A stretch of DNA of 32,384 nt from Flavobacteriaceae bacterium (GTDB lineage Bacteria; Bacteroidota; Bacteroidia; Flavobacteriales; Flavobacteriaceae): positions 48,708 through 81,091 of the forward strand of contig PBJZ01000010.1 of NCBI GenBank assembly GCA_002721275.1, read 5' to 3'. The position numbers and the translations under genes are program-made. The notes under the pieces are model-generated. The model did no database searches. It saw nothing but the letters and a program-made list of their open reading frames with translations, and was not told where the DNA came from. This document shows positions 1 through 9,839 of this stretch, piece by piece; within the stretch, counting starts at the first letter, position 1; each line of letters opens with the position of its first letter.

Positions 1-2
1 CC

Positions 3-176
3 CCATTTGGTCAGCCTGAAAAATATTCGGTATGTGTTGATAGAGAGAAGTTTCCTGGAATTCCAACATCAATATATGGAAATTTCATACCTAAGGGATA
101 TGAAGACGCTTTTAGAACAATTGATCCTCTAACAATTATTGAAAAAGCTATTCAGATAATCGAAAAAAACATCTAA
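3..176 (+). CDS. 3' end of an unidentified protein (5' partial)
   Basis: An open frame runs from the left edge to a TAA at 174-176 and gives 57 residues ending in IIEKNI. The composition looks coding (PFGQPEKYSVCVD, then IPTSIYGNFIPKGYEDAF), but I do not recognise the family from this tail alone. The other two forward frames close or read poorly. The stop codon overlaps by two bases the stop codon of the convergent reductase gene on the minus strand, which supports both being real genes. Confidence 0.7.
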   Translation, partial: PFGQPEKYSVCVDREKFPGIPTSIYGNFIPKGYEDAFRTIDPLTIIEKAIQIIEKNI

Positions 177-1207
177 ACATCATCAAAATTAATTTTTAAA
201 TAACTATCAGTCGATTTAGATTGACAGACCAAAATAAGACCATCATCAATTTCCTGGTCTGTTAAAATCTGATTATTGTCCATTGTTACTTTTCCTTTTA
301 TTATTTTGGCAATACAAGCAGCACAGACACCACCTTGGCAAGAATAGGGAACATCGATATTTGAATCTAAAGCTGAATCTAAAATAGTTTTACTTTTTGG
401 ATTTTTAATAGTATGATTGACACCTTCGTAAACAATATCTATTGTTGATTCAATATCCTCTGTTAATTCTGAGCTTTTAGTATTTTTTGATACAAATAAT
501 TCAAAGAATATATTTTTTTTTGAAATCCCTGAACTTAAAAGTTTATCAGATGATTTTTTAATCATTTCCTCAGGACCACAGATAAAATACTTGTCTGCCT
601 TACCATATTTTTTGAAACAATAATTAATTATTGAATTGTCAATTCTACCAAAAAAACAACCTTCCTCACTGGCTCTGCTATAAACATCAATAATAATAAA
701 TCTGTCAGGAAATTCTGATTTTAATTTTAAAAGTTCCGTTGAAAACATTTTATCAGATTTTGACTTATTACCATAAATTAGCACGAATTTATTTTCCTTA
801 TTTGCTCTTACTACTGACTTGGCTATTGATAAAATTGGAGTAATTCCACTTCCAGCTGCGATTCCAGTTATAATTTCTTTTCCATAATTTTCTTTGTAAT
901 AAAAACGACCTTCGGGTGTGCTGACATTAATTGCTTCTCCTTTTTTAAAGTTCTCCACTGCATGTGTAGAGAATATTCCACCTTGAAGTTTTTTTATACC
1001 TACAGTTATATCCTCATTTGGAGCAGAGCAGATTGAATAGGACCTTCTTGTGTTATTTCCATTGATCTTAGTTTCTAATGTTACATATTGACCGGAGTAA
1101 AAATTAAATTTACTTTTCAATTCGGCTGGTATTACGAAACTAACAGCTACAGATTCTAGAGTAAGTTCCTCTACACTTTTAATCTTCAATGAATAAAAAT
1201 CAGACAT
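173..1207 (-). CDS. Ferredoxin reductase-like flavoprotein with C-terminal 2Fe-2S domain (PaaE-like)
   Basis: This 344-residue protein has the order FAD-binding barrel (RRSYSICSAP is the RxYS flavin motif), NAD(P)-binding domain (GIAAGSGITPILSI, then FICGPEEMI), and a C-terminal plant-type ferredoxin domain with CQGGVCAAC and a distal cysteine in LILVCQSK. That order matches the phenylacetyl-CoA epoxidase reductase PaaE and related NAD(P)H-dependent electron-transfer proteins. It should pass electrons from NAD(P)H through flavin and 2Fe-2S to an oxygenase or other acceptor in the cytoplasm. No paa genes are nearby, so the partner is unknown. I chose MSDFYSL at 1207 because the upstream in-frame extension (MLSRLLIS...) does not belong to the family and would overlap the promoter-like box at 1222-1229. 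Confidence 0.85.
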   Translation of the reverse strand: MSDFYSLKIKSVEELTLESVAVSFVIPAELKSKFNFYSGQYVTLETKINGNNTRRSYSICSAPNEDITVGIKKLQGGIFSTHAVENFKKGEAINVSTPEGRFYYKENYGKEIITGIAAGSGITPILSIAKSVVRANKENKFVLIYGNKSKSDKMFSTELLKLKSEFPDRFIIIDVYSRASEEGCFFGRIDNSIINYCFKKYGKADKYFICGPEEMIKKSSDKLLSSGISKKNIFFELFVSKNTKSSELTEDIESTIDIVYEGVNHTIKNPKSKTILDSALDSNIDVPYSCQGGVCAACIAKIIKGKVTMDNNQILTDQEIDDGLILVCQSKSTDSYLKINFDDV

Positions 1208-1221
1208 AAAAATATTTTTTG

Positions 1222-1229
1222 CAAAAATA
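1222..1229 (-). promoter_or_regulatory. Possible -7 box (TAnnTTTG) of the reductase gene
   Basis: On the minus strand 1229-1222 reads TATTTTTG, matching the Bacteroidota -7 consensus TAnnTTTG, 14 bases before the chosen ATG. I see no clear TTG at the -33 position, so this is weak. Confidence 0.35.
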
Positions 1230-1341
1230 AATAATTTGAAAATAATGGAAATTAATAATCGGCTTAACACACAAATATTAATTAAATTTAATTAAAGTAT
1301 AATAATCAATCTATTTTTTAGTTAATATAAAAAAAACATAC

Positions 1342-3825
1342 TTGAAAAAACAGCATATTTCGAACATACTTAAAGTTTTGACAATAGTACTTTTGTCCTC
1401 CTGTTCAACACAGAAAGACAAGTTAATAAATAGAAAATACCATTCATTAAATACAAAATATAATGTTTTATTTAACGGAAAAGAAGCACTTAAAATAGGG
1501 GAAACCATAATTGAGGCAACTTTTGAAGATGATTTCTACGATATTATAGAGATTGATCCGATTTTACTAAAGGGAGAAAAATTTGACGAAACTACAATAG
1601 TTCCAGGATTTAAGAAGGCTGAAGATAAGGCTGTAAAAGCTATCCAAAAACATTCTATGAATATTAATGGCCTTCAAAAAAACAGTTTTATCGATGAGGC
1701 TTATTTACTTCTTGGCAAAGCAAGATATTATGATAGACGATTTTTTCCTGCTATTGAAGCTTTTAATTTTTTATTGGATAACAATACAGATGAATCCGTT
1801 TTTATTGAAGGAAGAATATGGAGGGAAAAAACAAATATCCGTCTTCAGAATAATCAAACTGCAATTAATAACCTAAGATCTTTATCAAGAAACCTAGTTA
1901 AGACTAATAAGTTTTTCGGTTTAGCGAACGCAACATTAGCTCAAGCATTCATAAATCTTGAAAAATTAGATTCTGCTAATTTTTATATCAAACGAGCAGG
2001 TAACTATGAGAAAAACATAGACCTTAAGGCAAGATATAAATATGTGACTGCTCAAGTTAATGAAAGGCTTGGCAATTTTGACACTGCCTTACTTAATTAT
2101 CAAACTATAGTCGATATGAATTGGAAAGTCCAACGAAAATTTTGGATTAATGCAAAAATCAAGTCTTTGAGACTATTGCACAAACTAGAAGGAACAGCTT
2201 TTGTTGAACCAGTAATTGAGCTATTAAGCCTTTATGAAAATAAGATGTTTTCTCATTCAATAAATAGGGCTTTAGGGGTTTATTATATTGATAAAAACAT
2301 TGACAGCTTAGCCCAAAAGTACTTATCAATTTCATTAAATAGCCAGGGTATTGATTTATCAACACGTCAAAAAAACTATAGAGATTTGATTGATCTAAAC
2401 TTAAAGAACCAGAAATATTTTATAGCTGGAAAATACCTTGACAGCTTAATACCAGTTTTATTCACTGGTGGTTTAAAACAAAAAAAAGCATTAAGAGAAA
2501 AAGAGAACTTATCCGATGTATTATTTTATGAAAATCAGTTTAGAGAAACTGACAGCCTAATCAGTCTATTAAATTTAAACAAAGAGCAACAACTTGTTTT
2601 TTTTGAAAATTTTTTATCAAAAAAAAGAAAGTTAGCTATTGAAAAAATTCAACTGGAAGAGAAAAATAATAATTCTAAGTCAATTTTTAAACAAAAAAAT
2701 AGTTCTAATTTTTATTTTTACAACGATATTGAAGTTCTAAGAGGTAAGCAATTTTTTGCTTCAACATGGGGAAAAAGACCAAACATAGATAACTGGAGAG
2801 ACAAAACAATCGTAAGGTTTGACAACTACGATAGAAAGCAAACAAATTCTGATATACTTAAGTTTACAGAAATTGAAGTTGAAACCCCTGAGTTTTATGT
2901 CAATAACCTTCCCGATATAGATATTATGGATAGTCTTATGACTCAAAATGGCAAAGCTGCTTTAAAATTAGGGATGATTTATAAAGAAAAGTATAATGCT
3001 AGAGATATCGCCATAAATAAATTAAGACATATTTTAGATAATGATTTAGACTCAACCTTTGTAATTCCAGCACTATACAACTTATATAATCTTTACAAGG
3101 TAGACTCAATTCAAATTGCCAATAATTATAAGAATATCCTTGTAAACAATTACCCAAAATCGATTTATGCACAATATTTTATTAATCCTGAAAATTTTGA
3201 AATGGGAGAATATAAGACCCCAAAATCTCTCTATTCCGAGGTGTTAATGCAGTTTGATAATACAGAATATGACGAACTATTAAAAAAACTTGATAACATC
3301 AAGCTCTTGATCGCGAATACTGAGTGGGAACCAAAAGCAGCCCTACTAAAAGCTCAAGCCATTGGAAGATTAAACGGGAAAACATCTTGGATGAATGAGC
3401 TAGAGAGCATTATTTTAGATTATCCAAACTCAAAAGTTGCTATAAAGGCAAAAAATGATTTAAAACAATTAAGAATTAATCTTAAAGATAAAACTAAATT
3501 ACTTGTAGAATTTAAATGGGTTTTTCCGCTTAAAAGTGAATTAAAACTTAAACAGGTAGCGCTTATAGACAGTTTAGTGGCAAATATTGATGACTTAAAA
3601 CTTAATAACTGGAAAATAACAAGTGACACTTATAACTCTGAATATCAGTTTATTGTCATTCATGGTATAAAATCAAAGATACAAGTACTTAATTTAAAGA
3701 AAAAACTATCAAAAACCACATTGAGGTTAATAGATTCAAATAATTTCATAACTTTGTCAGCCCAATATCGTAAGCTGTTTCTTGAAAAAGATTGGCCCGA
3801 TAAAAATTATAAAGATTATGAATAA
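1342..3825 (+). CDS. sprE: SprE/PorW-like lipoprotein (gliding motility / type IX secretion), TPR-rich
   Basis: This 827-residue protein starts with a lipoprotein signal (SILS-type h-region ending LLSSC, Cys21) followed by a stretch close to the conserved N-terminus of SprE/PorW: RKYHSLNTKYNVLFNGKEAL. The middle is made of helical TPR-like units (for example DEAYLLLGKARYYDRRFFPAIEAF) and the length fits the family. SprE/PorW is an outer-membrane lipoprotein of the type IX secretion system, thought to link the GldK/N ring to the rest of the machine, and it is needed for gliding in Flavobacterium. The frame opens with TTG; no ATG or GTG lies between it and the upstream stop region. It overlaps the bactofilin gene by 8 bp and heads a run leading into the ATP synthase genes. 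The family call rests mainly on the N-terminal match. Confidence 0.85.
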   Translation: MKKQHISNILKVLTIVLLSSCSTQKDKLINRKYHSLNTKYNVLFNGKEALKIGETIIEATFEDDFYDIIEIDPILLKGEKFDETTIVPGFKKAEDKAVKAIQKHSMNINGLQKNSFIDEAYLLLGKARYYDRRFFPAIEAFNFLLDNNTDESVFIEGRIWREKTNIRLQNNQTAINNLRSLSRNLVKTNKFFGLANATLAQAFINLEKLDSANFYIKRAGNYEKNIDLKARYKYVTAQVNERLGNFDTALLNYQTIVDMNWKVQRKFWINAKIKSLRLLHKLEGTAFVEPVIELLSLYENKMFSHSINRALGVYYIDKNIDSLAQKYLSISLNSQGIDLSTRQKNYRDLIDLNLKNQKYFIAGKYLDSLIPVLFTGGLKQKKALREKENLSDVLFYENQFRETDSLISLLNLNKEQQLVFFENFLSKKRKLAIEKIQLEEKNNNSKSIFKQKNSSNFYFYNDIEVLRGKQFFASTWGKRPNIDNWRDKTIVRFDNYDRKQTNSDILKFTEIEVETPEFYVNNLPDIDIMDSLMTQNGKAALKLGMIYKEKYNARDIAINKLRHILDNDLDSTFVIPALYNLYNLYKVDSIQIANNYKNILVNNYPKSIYAQYFINPENFEMGEYKTPKSLYSEVLMQFDNTEYDELLKKLDNIKLLIANTEWEPKAALLKAQAIGRLNGKTSWMNELESIILDYPNSKVAIKAKNDLKQLRINLKDKTKLLVEFKWVFPLKSELKLKQVALIDSLVANIDDLKLNNWKITSDTYNSEYQFIVIHGIKSKIQVLNLKKKLSKTTLRLIDSNNFITLSAQYRKLFLEKDWPDKNYKDYE

Positions 3826-4213
3826 CTCAGAAATAAGTGGTCGATATAGTCATATCGAGAGCACAACAAAATTCAAAGGAGATATTATATCTGATGCAGA
3901 CTTCCGAATTGACGGTGAATTAGATGGAAATATAAAGACAAAAGGAAAATTAATCGTAGGTAAAAGCGGCAAATTGAATGGAACAATTGAGTGTGATGCT
4001 GCTGATATTGAGGGTTTAGTCAATGGTACATTGAAAGTGACTAACACACTCTCATTAAAATCATCAAGCAAAATAGATGGTGATATTTACATCGGTAAAC
4101 TAATTGTGGAAGGTGGAGCCAAATTCAATGCTAATTGTTCTATGAGATCTGCAGACCGAAATGCTTTAAAAAACATTTCTAAATTTGCAAAACCACATGA
4201 AAAAACTGCCTAA
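3818..4213 (+). CDS. Bactofilin (polymer-forming cytoskeletal protein)
   Basis: This 131-residue protein consists of a short disordered N-terminus and a right-handed beta-helix of repeated six-residue rungs rich in G, I and V, for example FRIDGELDGNIKTKGKLIVG and GLVNGTLKV. That is the DUF583/bactofilin domain. Bactofilins self-assemble without nucleotide into filaments at the membrane and often scaffold cell-wall enzymes. The start at 3818 (MNNSEIS) overlaps the sprE stop by 8 bp. The longer upstream start would lie deep in sprE and adds no family sequence. It overlaps the next gene by 17 bp, so sprE, bactofilin and atpI-like probably share one transcript. Confidence 0.9.
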   Translation: MNNSEISGRYSHIESTTKFKGDIISDADFRIDGELDGNIKTKGKLIVGKSGKLNGTIECDAADIEGLVNGTLKVTNTLSLKSSSKIDGDIYIGKLIVEGGAKFNANCSMRSADRNALKNISKFAKPHEKTA

Positions 4214-4397
4214 AAGATGGTTTGTTTTTTCTGGCTTGGCATTTCAAATAGGAGCCACAATGTATCTGATGGTAGAATTAGGCGGTTGGATAGAAAATAA
4301 GATTTCATCACAAAATAATTTTCCTACTTTTATTTGTTCAGTGATTGGTTTGTTTGGTGTTATTTATATAGTATTTAAACAGAGTAAAAATTTTTAG
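4197..4397 (+). CDS. AtpI/ATPase gene 1-like two-helix membrane protein
   Basis: The 66-residue protein has two transmembrane helices (WFVFSGLAFQIGATMYLMVELGGWI and FPTFICSVIGLFGVIYIVFKQ) with the G-rich motif seen in the AtpI / F0F1-ATPase putative Ca2+/Mg2+ transporter family. AtpI proteins sit upstream of F-type ATP synthase genes and help assemble the c-ring. Position and topology both fit. I chose MKKLPKRW at 4197, which gives a basic cytoplasmic N-terminus. MQNHMKK at 4185 is possible but extends further into the bactofilin gene. Confidence 0.8.
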   Translation: MKKLPKRWFVFSGLAFQIGATMYLMVELGGWIENKISSQNNFPTFICSVIGLFGVIYIVFKQSKNF

Positions 4398-4402
4398 TTT
4401 TT

Positions 4403-4771
4403 ATGCTAAAGATTCTAATTAGCTTTACACTAAATCTATTTTATTGGTTATTTGCTGTTTTTTTTGTTCATATAATAACACATAAATTTTTTTATAATGA
4501 ATATTCTTTGATTATAGCCTTTTCGTATATTTTTAATTTTATTATTGCCACATTCATATATTATGTGACCAATTTTTTTTCAAAAAAAAATATTAATAAT
4601 TCAATCGTTTTTTTTTTAGCGGCCAGTTTGTTAAAAATCTTTTTATTTTATCTGCTTCTGTACCCCTTTTTTATATCTGACGGTAGCATTACTAAGGATG
4701 AGATTTTTGTGTTTTTTATACCTTATACCATATCATCAATTTATCAAATTGAAAGACTATCAAACCAATAA
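4403..4771 (+). CDS. Four-helix membrane protein between atpI-like and atpB (DUF6168-like)
   Basis: The 122-residue protein is almost entirely hydrophobic, with four predicted membrane helices around residues 3-25, 33-53, 66-87 and 100-115 and no soluble domain. It starts 5 bp after the atpI-like gene. In Flavobacteriia a small four-helix protein annotated DUF6168 commonly occupies this slot ahead of atpB, so I assign it by position and topology rather than a motif. It may be an ATP synthase assembly helper comparable to AtpI/AtpZ; this is inference. Confidence 0.65.
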   Translation: MLKILISFTLNLFYWLFAVFFVHIITHKFFYNEYSLIIAFSYIFNFIIATFIYYVTNFFSKKNINNSIVFFLAASLLKIFLFYLLLYPFFISDGSITKDEIFVFFIPYTISSIYQIERLSNQ

Positions 4772-4844
4772 TTACAAAAAAATAACTTAAATAGAATAAA
4801 ATAAATTTCTACAAAAAGTGTTTTATTATAATTAGCGAATGACT

Positions 4845-4852
4845 TACATTTG
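4845..4852 (+). promoter_or_regulatory. Promoter -7 box ahead of atpB
   Basis: TACATTTG fits the Bacteroidota TAnnTTTG consensus exactly and lies 37 bp before the atpB ATG in the only sizeable gap of this gene run (4772-4889). The -33 region is T-rich (GTTTT) without a perfect TTG. It suggests atpBEFHAG has its own promoter in addition to readthrough from the sprE side. Confidence 0.5.
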
Positions 4853-4889
4853 CAATGCGTAGGTTGTGAATAAAATATATACTCCAAAC

Positions 4890-5969
4890 ATGCTCAAAAA
4901 TGTATTAAATTTTTTCTTAATCATTGCATTCAGTTTTGCTTCACCTATCACTGCTAAAGGAACAATTGCCCCTGACTCAAAAACGGAAAATAAAAAAACA
5001 AATATTAAGGAATATATTTTACACCATTTAAAAGATTCGCATGATTTTAACTTACTCTCTTACACTAATGAATCGGGTAAAAAGACATACGTTGGATTTC
5101 CATTACCTGTAATTTTGTGGGATAACGGATTAAAGATTTTTTCTTCATCAAAACTTGATCACGGCAAAGCCATTGCTTCAGTAGAAAATAATTATTATAG
5201 ACTTTATCACGATAAAATATATAAGACTGATGTAGAGGGTACAATTGAATACGATAAGGAAAATCATCCAACAAATCTATCCCCATTGGATTTGTCCATA
5301 ACAAAGGGTGTAGCAAGTATATTATTTACATCTATTATAATGTTTTTTTTATTCAAAAGTCTTGCAGATTCCTACAAAAAAAACAACCTTATTGCAAATG
5401 GTATGGGTAGGTTTTTTGAGCCCATTGTTTTGTATGTTCGAGATGAAATTGCTATTCCAAATATTGGCAAAAAATATTACAAAAAATATATGAGTTACCT
5501 ATTAACTCTATTTTTCTTTATATGGTTTCTGAATATATTAGGATTAACTCCTTTGGGAATAAATGTAACAGGTAACATCGCTGTTACATTTTGCCTGGCT
5601 TTAATAACATTTATAATAACAAATATAACTGCAAAAAAAACATATTGGAAGCATATTTTTTGGATGCCAGGCGTTCCATTGCCTATGAAAATTGCTTTGG
5701 CACCAATTGAGTTACTGGGAGTAATAATTAAACCCTTTGCGTTAATGATTCGTTTGTATGCGAACATTTCTGCAGGGCATATAGTTTTAATGAGTCTTAT
5801 TTCTTTAATTTTTATTTTTAGAAATTGGATTGGATCAAGCTTGTCATTTATTTTGGCTTTCTCTATTTCTATAATAGAAATTTTGGTAGCTGTGTTGCAG
5901 GCATATATCTTTACTGTTTTATCAGCATTGTATTTTGGTTTTGCAGTTGAAGAACATGAACATGAGTAG
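4890..5969 (+). CDS. atpB: ATP synthase F0 subunit a
   Basis: This 359-residue subunit begins with a signal-like hydrophobic segment (MLKNVLNFFLIIAFSFASPITA) and a long periplasmic N-terminal region (about residues 25-140), an extension normal for Bacteroidota subunit a. Five or so membrane helices follow. The penultimate region carries ALMIRLYANISAGH, whose arginine is the essential residue facing the c-ring during proton translocation. It forms the proton half-channels of the F0 sector. ATG at 4890 is preferred over the GTG at 4866 because it places the signal sequence at the N-terminus and leaves a leader after the promoter-like box. Confidence 0.95.
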   Translation: MLKNVLNFFLIIAFSFASPITAKGTIAPDSKTENKKTNIKEYILHHLKDSHDFNLLSYTNESGKKTYVGFPLPVILWDNGLKIFSSSKLDHGKAIASVENNYYRLYHDKIYKTDVEGTIEYDKENHPTNLSPLDLSITKGVASILFTSIIMFFLFKSLADSYKKNNLIANGMGRFFEPIVLYVRDEIAIPNIGKKYYKKYMSYLLTLFFFIWFLNILGLTPLGINVTGNIAVTFCLALITFIITNITAKKTYWKHIFWMPGVPLPMKIALAPIELLGVIIKPFALMIRLYANISAGHIVLMSLISLIFIFRNWIGSSLSFILAFSISIIEILVAVLQAYIFTVLSALYFGFAVEEHEHE

Positions 5970-6020
5970 TATTTTTGTTCATTAAATTTAGAATAGTTAA
6001 TTAATGTATAATTTAAATAA

Positions 6021-6221
<201 letters not shown>

Positions 6222-6266
6222 TGAAAGTTTTTTGTAGTTACACAAATAATAATTTAAAAAATTGAA

Positions 6267-6764
6267 ATGGATAAGTTAATAAATGAATTTTCTTTTGGAT
6301 TATTTTTTTGGCAGCTTTTAATTTTTATTGGTTTAGTGTTTTTATTAAAAAAATTTGCATGGAAACCGATTTTAGATTCTGTAAATGAAAGAGAAAACTC
6401 TATTAAAGAAGCCCTTTACTCTGCTGATAAAGCAAGACAGGAAATGGAGGCTCTAAATGAGGATAACAAAAAGATCATAATGGAAGCTCGTGCGGAGAGA
6501 GAAAGCCTGATAAAAGATGCAAAGATTACAGGCTCAAAAATAGTTGAGGATGCCAAGAACGAAGCGAAAGTAGTAGCAGAGAAACTTATATCTCAAGCAC
6601 AAGAATCCATAAATTCCGAAAAGAAAGCCGCAATAGAAGATTTAAAAGCTCAAGTTGCTGATGTGTCAATTAAAATTGCAGAAAAAATATTACGTTCTGA
6701 ATTAAAACATAATGACAAGCAAAGTGAATTGATCGATGATTTAATTAAGGATTCAAAATTATGA
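6267..6764 (+). CDS. atpF: ATP synthase F0 subunit b
   Basis: The 165-residue protein has one N-terminal membrane helix (FFWQLLIFIGLVFLLKKFAWKPI) followed by a long charged coiled coil rich in Ala, Glu and Lys, as expected for the peripheral stalk that ties the F1 head to subunit a. Its stop overlaps the atpH start as ATGA (6761-6764), which suggests translational coupling. Confidence 0.96.
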   Translation: MDKLINEFSFGLFFWQLLIFIGLVFLLKKFAWKPILDSVNERENSIKEALYSADKARQEMEALNEDNKKIIMEARAERESLIKDAKITGSKIVEDAKNEAKVVAEKLISQAQESINSEKKAAIEDLKAQVADVSIKIAEKILRSELKHNDKQSELIDDLIKDSKL

Positions 6765-7312
6765 GAATCAGCAGAGCTGCAATAAGATACTCTAAAGCAT
6801 CGCTTGAATACGCAATTGAAAAAAAAGTAACAAGTATCATAAAAAATGATTTTGAATACATTTTGCTAGTCTTATCAAATTCAGATGAGTTAAATAAATT
6901 CCTTCCGAATCCGGTGATATCCTCAAGATTAAAGTTGGATATCCTACATAGAATATTTCCTAACTTATCTAAAACCACTAAATCAGTAATTAAACTACTT
7001 TCAAATAAAAGAAGGCTTTCTATATTAGGTCAAGTTGCAGAAGATTTCATTCACAGATTAAAAATATATGAAGGGAAAACAACAGCCACGGTAACTACCG
7101 CAATTCCTTTGAACGAAGAACTCAAGGCTTTAGTGCAAGAAAAAGTAAAGAGTATTTCTAATAAACTTGATGTAGAACTTATTAACAAAGTTGATCCTTC
7201 TATTATTGGAGGTATGATTCTAAATATTGAGGGTAAAGAATTAAATGCAAGTGTAACTAACCAAATAGAATCTTATAGAAGATCATTGATTTCAAATAAA
7301 AATATTGCCTAA
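6761..7312 (+). CDS. atpH: ATP synthase F1 subunit delta
   Basis: The 183-residue protein shows the delta/OSCP pattern: helical N-terminal domain (AAIRYSKASLEYAIEK), a central NKRRLSIL segment, and the C-terminal GGMILNIEGKELNASVTNQI signature that ends in a basic helix. It joins the top of F1 to subunit b. The start codon overlaps the atpF stop by 4 bp, and the gene is followed by atpA after 14 bp. Confidence 0.96.
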   Translation: MRISRAAIRYSKASLEYAIEKKVTSIIKNDFEYILLVLSNSDELNKFLPNPVISSRLKLDILHRIFPNLSKTTKSVIKLLSNKRRLSILGQVAEDFIHRLKIYEGKTTATVTTAIPLNEELKALVQEKVKSISNKLDVELINKVDPSIIGGMILNIEGKELNASVTNQIESYRRSLISNKNIA

Positions 7313-7326
7313 TTAAATAAAATATT

Positions 7327-8901
7327 ATGCCAGATGTAAATTCAGCTGAAGTATCAGCAATTTTAAAAAAACAATTAGAACATCATGAGTCTTCTCTTGA
7401 GTTAAATGAAGTTGGAACGGTGCTTGAGGTGGGTGATGGAATAGCACGAGTTTTTGGATTGACTAACGCCCAGTATGGGGAATTGGTTTCTTTTGATAGT
7501 GGATTAGAAGGAATGGTTTTGAATCTTGAAGAAGACAATGTTGGGATTGTATTGTTGGGTCCTTCAAAAGATCTCAAAGAAGGAGATACAGTAAGAAGAA
7601 CTCAAAAAATTGCCTCAATTAATGTAGGGGAAGGAATTATTGGAAGAGTTGTTAATACACTAGGAAATCCAATAGATGGTAAAGGGCCTATTGAAGGAAA
7701 ACTATATCAAATGCCACTTGAGAGAAAAGCGCCTGGAGTGATATTTAGACAGCCAGTCAGCGAACCCATGCAGACTGGAATAAAATCAATAGATGCTATG
7801 ATTCCTATCGGTAGAGGACAGAGAGAATTGGTTATTGGAGATAGACAAACCGGTAAAACAACTGTCTGTATTGACACTATCCTTAATCAAAAAGAATTTT
7901 TTGATGCTGGTGAACCAGTATTTTGTATTTATGTCGCAATCGGTCAAAAAGCTTCAACTGTCGCTGGAATTGCAAGAATTTTAGAAGAAAAAGGTGCATT
8001 AGCTTATACCACTATTGTTGCAGCAAATGCGTCTGATCCTTCAACAATGCAGGTATATGCCCCTTTTTCAGGTGCAGCTATAGGAGAATATTTTAGAGAT
8101 ACAGGAAGGCCCGCTTTAATTGTTTATGATGACTTATCCAAGCAAGCAGTTGCCTACAGAGAGGTTTCATTACTTCTCAGAAGACCCCCTGGAAGAGAAG
8201 CATACCCTGGTGATGTATTTTATTTACATTCAAGGTTATTGGAGAGGTCTGCAAAGGTAATAGCGGATGATCAGATCGCAAGGAAAATGAATGATTTGCC
8301 CGCTGCTTTAAAAAATGAGGCAAAGGGAGGGGGGTCGTTAACTGCACTTCCAATTATCGAGACTCAAGCCGGAGATGTTTCAGCTTATATTCCAACCAAT
8401 GTTATTTCTATTACAGATGGTCAGATTTTTTTAGAGTCAGACCTTTTCAACTCTGGAGTTAGACCAGCAATTAATGTTGGTATTTCTGTCTCTCGGGTTG
8501 GAGGATCAGCACAGATTAAATCAATGAAAAAAGTCGCTGGAACGCTTAAATTAGATCAAGCACAATTTAGGGAGTTAGAAGCCTTTGCAAAATTTGGTTC
8601 TGATCTTGACAATGCAACACTTAGTGTAATTGAAAAAGGTAAACGAAATGTTGAAATTCTTAAACAATCACAAAACGATCCATTTAAAGTAGAAGACCAA
8701 GTGGCAATAATATATGCAGGTTCTAAGAACCTGTTGAGATCTGTTCCTGTAGAAAAAGTTAAAGAATTTGAGTCGACTTTTATTGAGTTCTTGAACAAAA
8801 ACCATTCTGATATTTTAGATCTTTTAAAACAAGGAAAACTAACAGATGACGTGATAGATACATTGAATAGTGTGTCTAAAAAAATCTCAAAACAATTTTG
8901 A
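7327..8901 (+). CDS. atpA: ATP synthase F1 subunit alpha
   Basis: The 524-residue protein has the N-terminal beta barrel, a P-loop GDRQTGKTT at about residue 171, the family signature around [17 protein letters not shown] (which holds the arginine that completes the catalytic site of beta), and the C-terminal helical domain. Length and motifs are complete. It forms the alpha3beta3 head with AtpD, whose gene is not in this window. Confidence 0.98.
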   Translation: MPDVNSAEVSAILKKQLEHHESSLELNEVGTVLEVGDGIARVFGLTNAQYGELVSFDSGLEGMVLNLEEDNVGIVLLGPSKDLKEGDTVRRTQKIASINVGEGIIGRVVNTLGNPIDGKGPIEGKLYQMPLERKAPGVIFRQPVSEPMQTGIKSIDAMIPIGRGQRELVIGDRQTGKTTVCIDTILNQKEFFDAGEPVFCIYVAIGQKASTVAGIARILEEKGALAYTTIVAANASDPSTMQVYAPFSGAAIGEYFRDTGRPALIVYDDLSKQAVAYREVSLLLRRPPGREAYPGDVFYLHSRLLERSAKVIADDQIARKMNDLPAALKNEAKGGGSLTALPIIETQAGDVSAYIPTNVISITDGQIFLESDLFNSGVRPAINVGISVSRVGGSAQIKSMKKVAGTLKLDQAQFRELEAFAKFGSDLDNATLSVIEKGKRNVEILKQSQNDPFKVEDQVAIIYAGSKNLLRSVPVEKVKEFESTFIEFLNKNHSDILDLLKQGKLTDDVIDTLNSVSKKISKQF

Positions 8902-8910
8902 CATTAACTC

Positions 8911-9783
8911 ATGGCTAACTTAAAGGAAATTAGAAATAGAATAGCATCGGTTTCGTCAACTATGCAAATTACTAGTGCCATGAAAATGGTTTCAGCTGCA
9001 AAATTAAAAAAAGCAACAGACGCAATTTTACAAATGAGACCCTATTCAAATAAACTAACAGAACTTATTCAAAAACTGACTAAATCAAATCCAGAGTTTG
9101 ATTCAAGCCCTTATACGAGGGTCAGAGAATTAAAAAAAGAATTATTAATTGCAATTACTTCCAACAGAGGTCTTTGTGGTGGATTTAACTCGAATATAAT
9201 TAAGTCTGTTAATCAGACATCTGCCGTTAACACACAATCTGAAATTTCTGTACTTTCTATTGGTAAGAAAGGAAGTGATTTACTTTCAAAGAAATTTGAA
9301 ATTCATAGCACATATGACGATATATACGAAAATTTAAATTTTGAAAGTATTTCTAAAGTTGTTGATATAATTCTTGATGAATTTGATAAGGGTAAATTTG
9401 ATCAAGTGAAAATTATTTATAATCGTTTCAAAAATGCTGCAACACAAACAGTAATTACCGAATCATTTTTACCTATTTCAACCACTTATAAAGATAATAT
9501 GTCTGACGTCTTTCATGACGCAACGGATTATATTTACGAACCATCACAAAAACAAATTATTGAACATCTTTTACCTAAGTCTCTAAAAATACAGTTACTA
9601 AAAGCGATTAAAGATTCAATTGCAAGTGAACACGGAGCAAGAATGACTGCAATGCACAAAGCAACTGATAATGCGCAGGAGTTAAGAGATCAGCTTAAAC
9701 TTTCATATAATAAAGCAAGACAAGCATCTATAACAAATGAAATCCTAGAGATTGTTGGTGGCGCAGAAGCTCTTAATAATTAA
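8911..9783 (+). CDS. atpG: ATP synthase F1 subunit gamma
   Basis: The 290-residue protein has both coiled-coil ends of the central shaft: N-terminal IRNRIASVSSTMQITSAMKM and C-terminal SEHGARMTAMHKATDNA, with the Rossmann-like middle between them (TSNRGLCGGFN). It rotates inside the alpha3beta3 head. It is the last ATP synthase gene here; atpD and atpC are absent downstream, consistent with the split operon typical of Bacteroidota. Confidence 0.97.
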   Translation: MANLKEIRNRIASVSSTMQITSAMKMVSAAKLKKATDAILQMRPYSNKLTELIQKLTKSNPEFDSSPYTRVRELKKELLIAITSNRGLCGGFNSNIIKSVNQTSAVNTQSEISVLSIGKKGSDLLSKKFEIHSTYDDIYENLNFESISKVVDIILDEFDKGKFDQVKIIYNRFKNAATQTVITESFLPISTTYKDNMSDVFHDATDYIYEPSQKQIIEHLLPKSLKIQLLKAIKDSIASEHGARMTAMHKATDNAQELRDQLKLSYNKARQASITNEILEIVGGAEALNN

Positions 9784-9839
9784 TTTTTTTTATTAATATT
9801 TGATACTTGTCTTTTTGTAATTTTATACAAACTACAAAT

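Noticed and set aside
9800-9825. Promoter for dut (TTG ... TAATTTTA)
   Set aside because: The -7 box deviates from TAnnTTTG and the spacer is only 15; too weak to list.
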